Source of the DNA: Liolophura sinensis
Taxonomy: Eukaryota > Mollusca > Polyplacophora > Chitonida > Chitonidae
Direction of reading: 5' to 3'
DNA length: 64,000 bases
Assembly (NCBI RefSeq): GCF_032854445.1
Contig: NC_088304.1
Span: 18,051,704 to 18,115,703, forward strand
The notes under the pieces: model-generated
Told to the model about the DNA's origin: nothing
The model's input: the letters and a program-made list of their open reading frames with translations, nothing else
Database searches by the model: none
Position numbers and translations under genes: made by a program
Shown: positions 46,036 through 59,300 of the stretch, piece by piece
Position numbering within the stretch: the first letter of the stretch is position 1
How the letters are laid out: each line of letters opens with the position of its first letter

Positions 46036-49000
46036 CCAGTAGATGGGATAGGCATGTACTTCCTATACACTTGATGGGTTGGCTGTACTTGTGAGTTCCT
46101 ATACTTGACAGGATAAGTCCGTATAGTTGATGGGATAGATATGTACTTCCTATACACTTGATGGGTATGGCTGTACTTGTGTGTTCCTATACTTGACAGG
46201 ATAAGTCCGTATAGTTGATGGGATATATATGTACTTCCTATACACTTGATGGGTATGGCTGTACTTGTGCGTTCCTATACTTGACAGGGTAAGCCCGTAT
46301 AGTTGATGGGATAGATATGTACTTCCTATACACTTGATGGGTTGGCTGTGCTTGTGTGTTCCTATACTTGACAGGGTAAGCCCGTATAGTTGATGGGATA
46401 GATATGTACTTCCTATACAATTGATGAGTTGGCTGTGCTTGTGTGTTCCTATACTTGACAGAATAAGCCCGTATAGTTGATGGGATAGATATGTACTTCC
46501 TATACACTTGATGGGTTGGCTGTGCTTGTGTGTTCCTATACTTGACAGAATAAGCCCGTATAGTTGATGGGATGGATATGTACTTCCTATACACTTGATG
46601 GGTTGGCTGTACTTGTGTGTTCCTATACTTGACAGAATAAGCCCGTATAGTTGATGGGATAGATATGTACTTCCTATACAATTGATGAGTTGGCTGTGCT
46701 TGTGTGTTCCTATACTTGACAGAATAAGCCCGTATAGTTGATGGGATAGATATGTACTTCCTATACACTTGATGGGTATGGCTGTACTTGTGTGTTCCTA
46801 TACTTGACAGAATAAGCCCGTATAGTTGATGGGATGGATATGTACTTCCTATACACTTGATGGGTTGGCTGTGCTTGTGTGTTCCTATACTTGACAGGGT
46901 AAGCCCGTATAGTTGATGGGATAGATATGTACTTCCTATACAATTGATGAGTTGGCTGTGCTTGTGTGTTCCTATACTTGACAGAATAAGCCCGTATAGT
47001 TGAAGGGATAGATATGTACTTCCTATACACTTGATGGGTATGGCTGTACTTGTGAGTTCCTATACTTGACAGGGTAAGCCCGTATAGTTGATGGGATAGA
47101 TATGTACTTCCTATACAATTGATGAGTTGGCTGTGCTTGTGTGTTCCTATACTTGACAGAATAAGCCCGTATAGTTGATGGGATAGACATGTACTTCCTA
47201 TACACTTGATGGGTATGGCTGTACTTGTGTGTTCCTATACTTGACAGGGTAAGCCCGTATAGTTGATGGGATAGATATGTACTTCCAATACACTTGATGG
47301 GTATGGCTGTACTTGTGAGTTCCTATACTTGACAGGGTAAGCCCGTATAGTTGATGGGATAGATATGTACTTCCTATACAATTGATGAGTTGGCTGTGCT
47401 TGTGTGTTCCTATACTTGACAGAATAAGCCCGTATAGTTGATGGGATAGACATGTACTTCCTATACACTTGATGGGTTGGCTGTACTTGTGTGTTCCTAT
47501 ACTTGACAGAATAAGCCCGTATAATTGATGGGATAGACATGTACTTCCTATACACTTGATGGGTTGGCTGTGCTTGTGTGTTCCTATACTTGACAGGATA
47601 AGTCCGTATAGTTGATGGGATAGATATGTACTTCCTATACACTTGATGGGTTGGCTGCACTTGTGTGTTCCTATACTTGACAGGATAAGTCCGTATAGTT
47701 GATGGGATAGATATGTACTTCCTATACAATTGATGAGTTGGCTGTGCTTGTGTGTTCCTATACTTGACAGAATAAGCCCGTATAGTTGATGGGATAGACA
47801 TGTACTTCCTATACACTTGATGGGTTGGCTGTACTTGTGTGTTCCTATACTTGACAGAATAAGCCCGTATAATTGATGGGATAGACATGTACTTCATATC
47901 CACTTGATGGGTTGGCTGTACTCGTGCGTTCCTATACTTGACAGAATAAGCCCGTATAGTTGATGGGATAGATATGTACTTCCTATACACTTGATGGGTT
48001 GGCTGTGCTTGTGTGTTCCTATACTTGACAGGATAAGTCCGTATAGTTGATGGGATAGATATGTACTTCCTATACACTTGATGGGTTGGCTGCACTTGTG
48101 TGTTCCTATACTTGACAGGATAAGTCCGTATAGTTGATGAGATAGATATGTACTTCCTATCCACTTGATGGGTTGGCTGTACTCGTGCGTTCCTATACTT
48201 GACAGAATAAGCCCGTATAGTTGATGGGATAGATATGTACTTCCTATACACTTGATGGGTTGGCTGTACTTGTGTGTTCCTATACTTGACAGAATAAGCC
48301 CGTATAGTTGATGGGATAGACATGTACTTCCTATACACTTGATGGGTTGGCTGTGCTTGTGTGTTCCTATACTTGACAGGATAAGTCCGTATAGTTGATG
48401 GGATGGATATGTATTTCCTATACACTTGATGGGTTGGCTGCACTTGTGTGTTCCTATACTTGACAGGATAAGTCCGTATAGTTGATGGGATAGATATGTA
48501 CTTCCTATACACTTGATGAGTTGGCTGTGCTTGTGCGTTCCTATACTTGACAGGATCAGTAAAGTATGGTTAATGGGATAGACATGTACTTCCTATACAC
48601 TTGATGGGTTGGCTGTACTTGTGTGTTCCTATACTTGATAGGATAATTCCGTATAGTTGATGGGATAGATATGTACTTCATATCCACTTGATGGGTTGGC
48701 TGTACTTGTATGTTCCTATACTTGACAGGGTAAGCCCGTATAGTTGATGGGATAGATATGTACTTCCTATACAATTGATGAGTTGGCTGTGCTTGTGAGT
48801 TCCTATACTTGACAGGATAATTCCGTATAGTTGATGGGATAGACATGTACTTCCTATACACTTGATGGGTTGGCTGTACTTGTGTGTTCCTATACTTGAC
48901 AGAATAAGCCCGTATAGTTGATGGGATAGACATGTACTTCCTATACACTTGATGGGTTGGCTGTGCTTGTGTGTTCCTATACTTGACAGGATAAGTCCGT

Positions 49001-52000
49001 ATAGTTGATGGGATGGATATGTACTTCCTATACACTTGATGGGTTGGCTGTACTTGTGTGTTCCTATACTTGACAGAATAAGCCCGTATAGTTGATGGGA
49101 TAGACATGTACTTCCTATACACTTGATGGGTTGGCTGTACTTGTGTGTTCCTATACTTGACAGGATAAGTCCGTATAGTTGATGGGATAGACATGTACTT
49201 CCTATACACTTGATGGGTTGGCTGTACTTGTGTGTTCCTATACTTGACAGAATAAGCCCGTATAATTGATGGGATAGACATGTACTTTATATCCACTTGA
49301 TGGGTTGGCTGTACTCGTGCGTTCCTATACTTGACAGAATAAGCCCGTATAGTTGATGGGATAGATATGTACTTCCTATACAATTGATGAGTTGGCTGTG
49401 CTTGTGTGTTCCTATACTTGACAGAATAAGCCCGTATAGTTGATGGGATAGACATGTACTTCCTATACACTTGATGGGTTGGCTGTACTTGTGTGTTCCT
49501 ATACTTGACAGAATAAGCCCGTATAATTGATGGGATAGACATGTACTTCATATCCACTTGATGGGTTGGCTGTACTCGTGCGTTCCTATACTTGACAGAA
49601 TAAGCCCGTATAGTTGATGGGATAGATATGTACTTCCTATACACTTGATGGGTTGGCTGTGCTTGTGTGTTCCTATACTTGACAGGATAAGTCCGTATAG
49701 TTGATGGGATAGATATGTACTTCCTATACACTTGATGGGTTGGCTGCACTTGTGTGTTCCTATACTTGACAGGATAAGTCCGTATAGTTGATGAGATATA
49801 TATGTACTTCCTATCCACTTGATGGGTTGGCTGTACTCGTGCGTTCCTATACTTGACAGAATAAGCCCGTATAGTTGATGGGATAGATATGTACTTCCTA
49901 TACACTTGATGGGTTGGCTGTACTTGTGTGTTCCTATACTTGACAGAATAAGCCCGTATAGTTGATGGGATAGACATGTACTTCCTATACACTTGATGGG
50001 TTGGCTGTGCTTGTGTGTTCCTATACTTGACAGGATAAGTCCGTATAGTTGATGGGATGGATATGTATTTCCTATACACTTGATGGGTTGGCTGCACTTG
50101 TGTGTTCCTATACTTGACAGGATAAGTCCGTATAGTTGATGGGATAGATATGTACTTCCTATACACTTGATGAGTTGGCTGTGCTTGTGCGTTCCTATAC
50201 TTGACAGGATCAGTAAAGTATGGTTAATGGGATAGACATGTACTTCCTATACACTTGATGGGTTGGCTGTACTTGTGTGTTCCTATACTTGATAGGATAA
50301 TTCCGTATAGTTGATGGGATAGATATGTACTTCATATCCACTTGATGGGTTGGCTGTACTTGTATGTTCCTATACTTGACAGGGTAAGCCCGTATAGTTG
50401 ATGGGATAGATATGTACTTCCTATACAATTGATGAGTTGGCTGTGCTTGTGAGTTCCTGTACTTGACAGGATAATTCCGTATAGTTGATGGGATAGACAT
50501 GTACTTCCTATACACTTGATGGGTTGGCTGTACTTGTGTGTTCCTATACTTGACAGAATAAGCCCGTATAGTTGATGGGATAGACATGTACTTCCTATAC
50601 ACTTGATGGGTTGGCTGTGCTTGTGTGTTCCTATACTTGACAGGATAAGTCCGTATAGTTGATGGGATGGATATGTACTTCCTATACACTTGATGGGTTG
50701 GCTGTACTTGTGTGTTCCTATACTTGACAGAATAAGCCCGTATAGTTGATGGGATAGACATGTACTTCCTATACACTTGATGGGTTGGCTGTACTTGTGT
50801 GTTCCTATACTTGACAGGATAAGTCCGTATAGTTGATGGGATAGACATGTACTTCCTATACACTTGATGGGTTGGCTGTACTTGTGTGTTCCTATACTTG
50901 ACAGAATAAGCCCGTATAATTGATGGGATAGACATGTACTTTATATCCACTTGATGGGTTGGCTGTACTCGTGCGTTCCTATACTTGACAGAATAAGCCC
51001 GTATAGTTGATGGGATAGATATGTACTTCCTATACACTTGATGGGTTGGCTGTGCTTGTGTGTTTCTATACTTGACAGGATAAGTCCGTATAGTTGATGG
51101 GATAGATATGTACTTCCTATACACTTGATGGGTTGGCTGCACTTGTGTGTTCCTATACTTGACAGGATAAGTCCGTATAGTTGATGAGATAGATATGTAC
51201 TTCCTATCCACTTGATGGGTTGGCTGTACTCGTGCGTTCCTATTCTTGACAGAATAAGCCCGTATAGTTGATGGGATAGATATGTACTTCCTATACACTT
51301 GATGGGTTGGCTGTACTTGTGTGTTCCTATACTTGACAGAATAAGCCCGTATAGTTGATGGGATAGACATGTACTTCCTATACACTTGATGGGTTGGCTG
51401 TACTTGTGTGTTCCTATACTTGACAGAATAAGTCCGTATAGTTGATGGGATAGACATGTACTTCCTATACACTTGATGGGTTGGCTGTGCTTGTGTGTTC
51501 CTATACTTGACAGGATAAGTCCGTATAGTTGATGGGATGGATATGTATTTCCTATACACTTGATGGGTTGGCTGCACTTGTGTGTTCCTATACTTGACAG
51601 GATAAGTCCGTATAGTTGATGAGATAGATATGTACTTCCTATACACTTGATGAGTTGGCTGTGCTTGTGCGTTCCTATACTTGACAGGATCAGTAAAGTA
51701 TGGTTAATGGGATAGACATGTACTTCCTATACACTTGATGGGTTGGCTGTACTTGTGTGTTCCTATACTTGATAGGATAATTCCGTATAGTTGATGGGAT
51801 AGATATGTACTTCATATCCACTTGATGGGTTGGCTGTACTTGTATGTTCCTATACTTGACAGGGTAAGCCCGTATAGTTGATGGGATAGATATGTACTTC
51901 CTATACAATTGATGAATTGGCTGTGCTTGTGAGTTCCTATACTTGACAGGATAATTCCGTATAGTTGATGGGATAGACATGTACTTCCTATACACTTGAT

Positions 52001-52425
52001 GGGTTGGCTGTACTTGTGTGTTCCTATACTTGACAGAATAAGCCCGTATAGTTGATGGGATAGACATGTACTTCCTATACACTTGATGGGTTGGCTGTGC
52101 TTGTGTGTTCCTATACTTGACAGGATAAGTCCGTATAGTTGATGGGATGGATATGTACTTCCTATACACTTGATGGGTTGGCTGTACTTGTGTGTTCCTA
52201 TACTTGACAGAATAAGCCCGTATAGTTGATGGGATAGACATGTACTTCCTATACACTTGATGGGTTGGCTGTGCTTGTGTGTTCCTATACTTGACAGGAT
52301 AAGTCCGTATAGTTGATGGGATGGATATGTACTTCCTATACACTTGATGGGTTGGCTGTTCATGTGTGTTCCTATACTTGATAGGATAACTCCGTATAGT
52401 AGATGGGGTAGATATGTGCTTCCAA
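46036..52425 (-). repeat. 87-bp satellite with higher-order repeats, about 73 units
   Basis: Each unit runs TTGATGGGTTGGCTG, CTTGTGTGTTCCTATACTTG, ACAGRATAAGYCCGTATAG, TTGATGGGATAGAYATGTAC, TTCCTATACAC. Most units are exactly 87 bp (29 codons), with some 88-bp variants (GATGGGTATGGCTG, frequent in 46.0-47.3 kb). A marked 88-bp unit with GATCAGTAAAGTATGGTTAA recurs at 48554, 50208 and 51688. The spacings of 1654 and 1480 bp equal 18x87+88 and 16x87+88, so 19- and 17-unit blocks were duplicated as wholes. The minus strand is open for up to 536 codons (YRKYISIPSTIRAY-type repeats), but the 88-bp units break the frame and another frame is also open over long stretches. I treat it as satellite DNA. 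Confidence 0.97.
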
Positions 52426-52429
52426 TTTC

Positions 52430-52585
52430 GGTGTTTTGGCTGTAGCCTTATGTCAGGATATTTGTCAGAAACCTGATTAATGTCGGTGACACTACGGTTT
52501 CCCCCACTCATAAACCTAACCACCACCATATAAGGGAAAAATCCTTGAGCACGGAGTTAAAAACCAATAAGTTTATCAATCAATC
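52430..52585 (+). mobile_element. SINE family C, 3' part, at satellite edge
   Basis: GTCAGGATATTTGTCAGAAA, ATTAATGTCGGTGACACTAC, GGTTTCCCCCACTCATAAAC, then ATATAAGGGAAAAATCCTTG and AGCACGGAGTTAAAAACC. The order is that of family C. It directly abuts the end of the 87-bp array. Confidence 0.7.
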
Positions 52586-53071
52586 AAATCAGTCACATAA
52601 ATGTAAGTTGGGCGACATGCCTTACACTGCGGCCCTAATTTGGTGGTTGAGTCTCATGAGTTTCAAGATGCGAACTCGCGCAAGGTAACGCAGCGTGAAT
52701 TGACGGTATTTACTACAATGAATATACCAGCGGGTTTGTCGGCTCAACTGCGCCGTCAGTAGCTATCGTAAAATTACGCCTTTTAGCCGCGTTAGTATGC
52801 GAGAGGCCCCACCTTATCTCGCCAAAACCTGTGAGAATTCACAAGACTCCTGATTCAGTATTATAAATTGTTGTACCCGCCACAGCCGAACGTCTGTTGA
52901 CCAGTTAGGTTAAGCCTGTGTTTTAGTCAGGAACATTGCCCACGAGCGAAGGGTGAGGGATACTCCCGGGGTCCCGGGCTTCCTCACCTTCCTCTATAAA
53001 CCTTTACGTCGTGTATGTGTCAAAAATAGTTACAACCGTTACAACAGTTACAACTATCAAAAATATAATTG
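52586..53071. other. No gene seen
   Basis: Unique-looking; no ORF above 60 codons. Short AGTTACAAC repeats occur near 53025-53055. Confidence 0.55.
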
Positions 53072-53302
53072 ACGAGTCTCCTCGCAAAATGGGTCCATCT
53101 TGGTGTAGGCGAAATGCGAACATTCCACATTGATACGGTCAAAGCTCCTTTAGTGCACTGCCCTTTTCAAATGTAGTCATCTATTGCAAACTACATATGA
53201 AAAGGGACAGTCTTATCCTCCATTCTGTTACCTATGGTGACTAGATGGCACGTTCACATTTACCTTACGCGCAGATCAACCGTCTTGCAATCTCCTCAGG
53301 TG
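53072..53302. mobile_element. Imperfect palindromic element (MITE-like)
   Basis: The core CTGCCCTTTTCAAATGTAGT (53157) pairs with ACTACATATGAAAAGGGACAG (ends 53211). Outer parts also mirror around the same centre near 53185-53187: GCAAAATGGGTCCATCTTGG with GGCGAAATGCGAAC on the left, against GTTCACATTTACC and GATCAACCGTCTTGC on the right. About 230 bp in total. The exact ends are not defined. Confidence 0.6.
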
Positions 53303-54273
53303 TGAACATTTTGTAGCTAATTCTCTTCCCTAAAAGCGAGTAGTAGCGTCATCATTATATCTCCTACTTCTTTGCTTATGTTTAATGCTCACATCTGCTA
53401 TATAAATGGGTTAGAAATTACATAAAACAAGTTTACTGCACGTTTTATTATAAAGAATATTGTTAACCATTTGCGGCTTGCTGCCAGTTTTAGATAATAA
53501 AGGCATCCCGCAAAATGGCACAACCAAGTTATGTCTTAAGTATCCCCAAAGGCATTTATACAACGGCCCATTTTATATCCCCTTTGACATTAGTAATGAA
53601 GGTTAGTTAAGTGTTTTGCGGTTTGGAGGGCGGGATGGGAGGGGGGGGGGTTGTGGGGGGGGGGCGTAGGTGGTGGTGGGGAACTTTATAAAAAATTATT
53701 AAAATTAAAGAGAAAGCCTGTCATATGTATACAAGAGGTTACATACGTCAATGCTTAAGTGTTAATCCATCACGCATCTCTTGTTATGGAAATTTTAAAA
53801 AATACCGAAATAAAAGAGGTAAATCTTCATAACCGGTCTGGTCATTGTAACTTAACGGTTTTGCACTGACCCACCGACGCCCAAAGGTCAAAGCACTGAC
53901 CGTTAGATCACATGATAGACGACCAGATATTCGGGAAATTCGAGTCCTTCGTGAAATGTGGCTAGTTTTTGTGCATATATTTTAATGTAGTTTAAACGAA
54001 CAAAAGAGTTTTGAGAAATGGCCTTCTACCTTGAAATGCGAAAGTACAAGGTCACCTGTGTTAACGAGATATACTGCTTCCACTGGCCTACGGGATGTTG
54101 CTAACATTACACATCTTATATATGACGAAATACCCCACAATGCCTCAGGCAAAACGAAAACTGTTTTATTTTTTTCTCAGGATGTTGGTGAGGATTAATT
54201 CGCTCTAACCAGAATCTGAAATTTCTTATACGCAGAATGAGCCAAGAAATTCACAAAGGTGTGTAACATTTTC
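53303..54273. other. No gene; G-rich tract
   Basis: 53624-53681 is a G-rich tract with runs of 10 and 10 G plus GGTGGTGGTGGGG, able to form G-quadruplexes. The rest is AT-rich without ORFs. Confidence 0.6.
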
Positions 54274-54283
54274 TAAATGTTAA

Positions 54284-54557
54284 GCGGGGGCCTCTGTGGC
54301 TCAGTCGGTTAGCGCGCTAGCGCAGCGTAATGACCCAGGAGCCTCTCATCAATGTGGTCGCTGTGAGTTCAAGTCCAGCTCATGCTGGCTTCCTCCCGTC
54401 CGTAAGTGGGAAGGTCTGTCAACAACCTGCGGATGGTCGTGAGTTTCCCCCGGGCTGTGCCCGGTTTGCACCCACCATAATGCTGACCGCCGTCGTATAA
54501 GTGAAATATTCTTGAGTACGGCGTAAAACACCAATCAAATAAATAAATAAATAAATT
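54284..54557 (+). mobile_element. SINE family A, full length, exact 10-bp TSD
   Basis: Head GGGGGCCTCTGTGGCTCAGT, GGTTAGCGCGCTAGCGCAGC, a GAGTTCAAGTCC B-box-like site, body CCTGCGGATGGTCGTGAG, tail TATAAGTGAAATATTCTTGA, GTACGGCGTAAAACACCAAT and AAAT repeats. TAAATGTTAA is duplicated at 54274-54283 and 54558-54567. It is very close to the 32731-32998 copy. Confidence 0.96.
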
Positions 54558-54567
54558 TAAATGTTAA

Positions 54568-56095
54568 AATCCTACAACGTGTTAAATCCTGTAAAATGTG
54601 AGTGGCAACGTGTAGATAATTTTCCATTGATTGCAATATGCAATTTGATATTAATTTATAGGACTGTTTTAACATTTATGTTGTGAAATTTGTCTTGAAA
54701 GTGTGGAGCACTAGACATTGTAAATTTAACGGCAGGACTCTATTAAGTTACAACATATTCTTAGTACTTGTGAAGTGTTAAATTTTAAACACTTTAGACA
54801 CTCTACCAATGGAAAAATTGTTTCATTAAACATAATTAAAAATATACATAGCATTTTTCAAGAGCGTATTTATGCTCCTGATACATGCAGTGTTATACGC
54901 CGAGAAACTGACCACTGGTTTAGTTGCTGCAAAAATGTTGTCTGCGAAAAGATTGAGCCTGTCGCCATCCAGATCGTGTTATCACTGAAAAAGAAAATAA
55001 TTGACATAAAACAGTGCAAGCGATATCGTAACTAAAAGTAGGTTGGTAAGGAGTATAATACCCTATTGTACCAAGGAGAAACAAATGTCATTTTACCTGT
55101 AGCTCCAGGATAAAAAGCAAAAACCCGATTACATCTTTAAATCCAGATTATTCTAATTTGTCTGTACAATTCAGTGCGATTGGAGACATGTGACCTTTTC
55201 AGGGTCAATGGGTTCTTACTCACCCCCCCCCCCCCCGCCCCCCACCCCACTCTTCGTCCGCCTCAGAAGTCGTTTAAATGCAAATAGATTCATCGTACAT
55301 GAAGCCCTTGAGAATTTTTGTGATAAATTGTTTGATAGCTCGTGGTTGTCAAACTGTGTCTTACCGACTACGATTAGGCTGCAGACTAATCAACTGTCAG
55401 ATCAGTTCATCAATAATTGATTAATACCTTTTCTAAACCATGGTCATTTCAGGGCAGATTTCTACTCCACGGCTGACCTTCAGTTAAGCCACCCGTCTGC
55501 TTCAGGATGGTGAACAAATGATTTATGCTTCTTTAAAAAACATTTGTTTGGCTTAAGGCATAATAAACATTAATAAATACAGAATGTCGGCAAAAGAAGG
55601 CGAAAGTCAGGTTAAGATATGACAAATGTAAAAAAATATATACATGTATCATGTGATTGTGATGATAATGTTATTTAACTCTCCTTTACAAACCACATCT
55701 AAAAAGTAATAAATACTTGTTTTATTCAGCAAGCGAGTAAAATGGACGAAGTTTATCTAGAACAGCTTAACTACTACACCCATGTACAATTAAGTAAAGA
55801 GTAAGCAGAGAAAATGCTAACATCCTTACATCTCTTTCACTTAAATCCTGGTTCAGCTCTTAAAGGCTGTATCACAGTAAGGCATCTGCACGTGTATTAA
55901 ACACTTCGCGGAACAATACGCATTGGTTTAAAACTATTTGAGATATTTGCAAATAAAATCAAACATGTAGGCTCCATTCTTCATTTTTCATCTGATCAAA
56001 TCGTTTACTCTCAAGGGCACTGAATCACCATTTATTTCTGTTTCTACGATTGTATTTCAATTTTGAGGATCCCTGTCATTGTCCACGAGTCCTTG
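54568..56095. other. No gene; C-rich run
   Basis: 55222-55250 is a C-rich run (about 14 C, then GCCCCCCACCCC). Plus ORFs of 86 and 76 codons have no motif. Confidence 0.5.
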
Positions 56096-56182
56096 GTGAG
56101 AACGAGCAATCAAAGATGCTTTTGTGTCCGCTTGCGCAGTGAGAACGAGCAATCAACGACGCTCCTGTGGCCGCTTGCGCAG
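56096..56182 (+). repeat. 43-bp direct repeat, two copies
   Basis: GTGAGAACGAGCAATCAA at 56096 and 56139, each followed by a CCGCTTGCGCAGT segment. The two units differ at a few positions. Confidence 0.85.
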
Positions 56183-56249
56183 TCCAACGCTCATAGAAGA
56201 ACATTTGTACATGCATTTCACCACTCTGAATAATGTGTGTTTATCTGTA

Positions 56250-56368
56250 TGTCATATACGTGTGGAAGTTCGTCAGTAATAAAGCAAAGAAAGGTTGGGG
56301 ATTTCGGCCATCGTATAAGGGAAAATTTTTCGAGTGCATCTTATAACAAACAAATAAATAAATAAATC
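56250..56368 (+). mobile_element. SINE family C, 3' part
   Basis: ACGTGTGGAAGTTCGTCAGT, GGTTGGGGATTTCGGCCATC, GTATAAGGGAAAATTTTTCG and an AAAT-repeat end. The tail motif is decayed (GAGTGCATCTTATAAC). Confidence 0.7.
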
Positions 56369-59300
56369 CCTGAATCAAAGAAGGGATTAAATGCCGTGCC
56401 AGCTCACCAACGTCATGGAAAGAAAGCCTTAACAAACAAGACAATCGTAGTAAAGTTAAGCGAAGGTCACAGAGCCCAAGGCCTAAACATACATGTACTA
56501 CGGACCTATACACTGATACTTCTGCCCTGTATATACAGGCGCTATTATTATAAAGTTCATCAAGTACTTACTGCACGTATAAAGGCTAAATTCAAGGTAT
56601 AGGTAAATGTTAAAATACACCCATTTCATTTTTTAAATTTGTTTAATGCTTTACAATCGGTCGAATTTACTCTCAGCAAAACCTTAGTCCACAGTGACAT
56701 GCCTTGTGTAATTGAGGGTGTACAGTGTAGCAATGACGTCAGTCGCCACCTGGCTGTTGATCTATTCTTGACCTCTCTTTTTCAACATTCGTCTCATGTC
56801 CTGACGTATAGATTAACCAGTTATTTACCACTTTGCACATCATTTCATCTCACAGATTACCTTTTCATGTACTTTTTTTCATGTGGCCCAATGAGTAAGA
56901 ACAATCTTAAAACCACGACAGTTCGACTCACCGACTTTGCCTTTGTTACGAACGACGTTGGCGGCATCATTCGCTTCGTAACATTATAATGGTTGGCGGG
57001 GGGAGCATTACGCAGGAGCAATTCTCGAAACGAGGTCCATTTTTAAAAAAAAACGATCAAAACTGCAACTAATCTAATGATTCTTGTTGAATGGAGAACG
57101 GGAATAATAGGGTTGTTTGTTTCTCAGCGTTTTTGCAGACAACAGAGCTTTCAATCACGTGTCATCCCGGGCGGAACGACCTAGCTAACTCTTGTAAACA
57201 AACTTCCTTTCAGAGTCTTTCAAGCTTTGTCGAAAACAATCTTATTTTATACCTCGCATGGTTATTCTTGTTCACTTGTCGTTCCTTTTATAGTCGTCAG
57301 CTTTATTTTTAAACTTATCGTCTTTATTTTTGTATAGTTTTTGTTCAACTGTATAAAACCAGACAATTGATTTTTTTCGATCTACATTTCCTATAGCCTA
57401 TTCGTTGTACAGGCTATATAGGTACTCACACTCAGTGTGTAATAAGTACTGGCCGGTAGCTCTTCACAAATAAGCCGTCCATAAGCCTACACACATCCAC
57501 TTTTGGTGATAAATCAATTTAGCTTATCCTTCACGCCTGTACAGGCTCAATCCACGCATCCCTTGAATACAAATCATATTCAAAGTCACATCCGGCGAAA
57601 CAAAATATTTTTATTACAACCAATGAGCACATTGAGACCGATACCGTCAATGCTAGCATGCATTATTATTCTTTGTCCACTTTCTTATTACACCAATCGT
57701 ATTCGTCTACCAATTAATCGTCTTGAAAGTATTTGGTGTAACATTTTTCTTTATTCTTCAACGCCCATGATATCTTGTTGAATGCCTTTGCGAAAAATAG
57801 TCCCCTTTCGGACGTTATTGAAATTGTCACGTTTAAAGACAATAGGGTTTTTATCGCGCTCAAATGTAGAACACTGGCTTGCAGAGCTTGCAACAAAGTT
57901 CCTTTCAAATGAAATCGAACGTCAACGGTTTTTTTTTACCGTCATCGTATTCATGGTAATTCTCTTTATTCTGGCTTGAATGAGCTTTGTGCTGAAATGG
58001 TTTTGACAATATGAACATTTTATTGTGCGGAGTAAAACCCTGCGCGGTAAGGGATCCTCTTTCTTCTGCTCTCAAGACAGCGATTCCTCGCTTTTGCGAA
58101 TGGTTTCTCGTAAACATTGAACGTGTGTGAGTGCTTTAGTAGCATTGCTCGAATCGTTTCGCATGTTTTATTATTATTATTAGACAACCAGGCAAAGTAC
58201 TAAAAGAAGCCATAATTTCCCAAATCTGCGAACTTTCCATAAGGTACACGAATGAAAGGAAAATAATATCTATATTTAACCACAGAATGCGCAACTTGTG
58301 CGAAATCTGTAAAGTTAAAGGGAATGAAATTATTATTATTGTGTCGGACAATTTATCTGATATAAAAATGAACGTCCTTGGCTTTATCATGTCGAATGAT
58401 CAAGGGCGAGATGTCATTTCGAAGACGTGAAGAAATCTCAGATCCATCTCATGTGTTTTGAGGATTAGATATATATAAGTATGCCCTTTTATTCTATTTT
58501 AGCCGGTTTCTAAACTTCTTTAAGACTTAGAAATTCAATATTTCATGTCTTTTTAGGGGCGGTTATAGGTAACATATTGATATCAGTACTTTGCAACAAA
58601 TTCAAAATTTTATTTCATTCTAAGTCTATCATGGCTGAAAATTAATGATAGCTTTTGGTGGACTTCATACCCCCCTTACAAAATATGAGCGTAGGCAGGT
58701 ATTACATTCCTTATATGCTAAGGATAAGACTTTTACAGTTGTCAGTTCTTACGATATTCAAATGTCGTAACTAATGCTTATTTGCTAGTAATGCAATGTA
58801 ATGGTAATTCGGCTGGAGCCATTGTGTTGTAGGTTGCTGCCTTATAAACACCCACATAAACAGTTAAAATAAAACCTCATAACTCAGGAAAATTGACCAG
58901 ATGTCAGGTTTCAACAGTTACGTGTAGCCATTTGCCAGCTACCACATTGTCGGCGCTGCTCTAATTTTACTCTCCATGTTGTGGCATTGTGTATTCAAGC
59001 CAACAGGGCTGAAGAGGCTTGTCCTTGAACCTCATTGATACACAGCATGTTGGTTTAACACCCACTTAGCCCCAATCGCGTAATTTTCGAGCTTCATTTT
59101 TTATGGAGGTTTTTATGTCAAAGAATAGACACTCTGCAAATGACCAATCTGACAAATACCCTTTATCGATTGGACAGAGAAAAAAGGTTTTATTAGCTGG
59201 CTAACAGTCACGGTAAGTTAATAATAACGCTCCAGCATCCGGAACTGACAGGATTGGTCAATTACTGACCAATTAAAATGACTTGTTAAAGATGGTACTA

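Noticed and set aside
46238-52529. Six long minus ORFs (89-536 codons) as a repeat protein gene
   Set aside because: They come from an 87-bp unit without stops. The frame is broken at every 88-bp unit, a second frame is also long and open, and there is no non-repeat coding part or splice signal.
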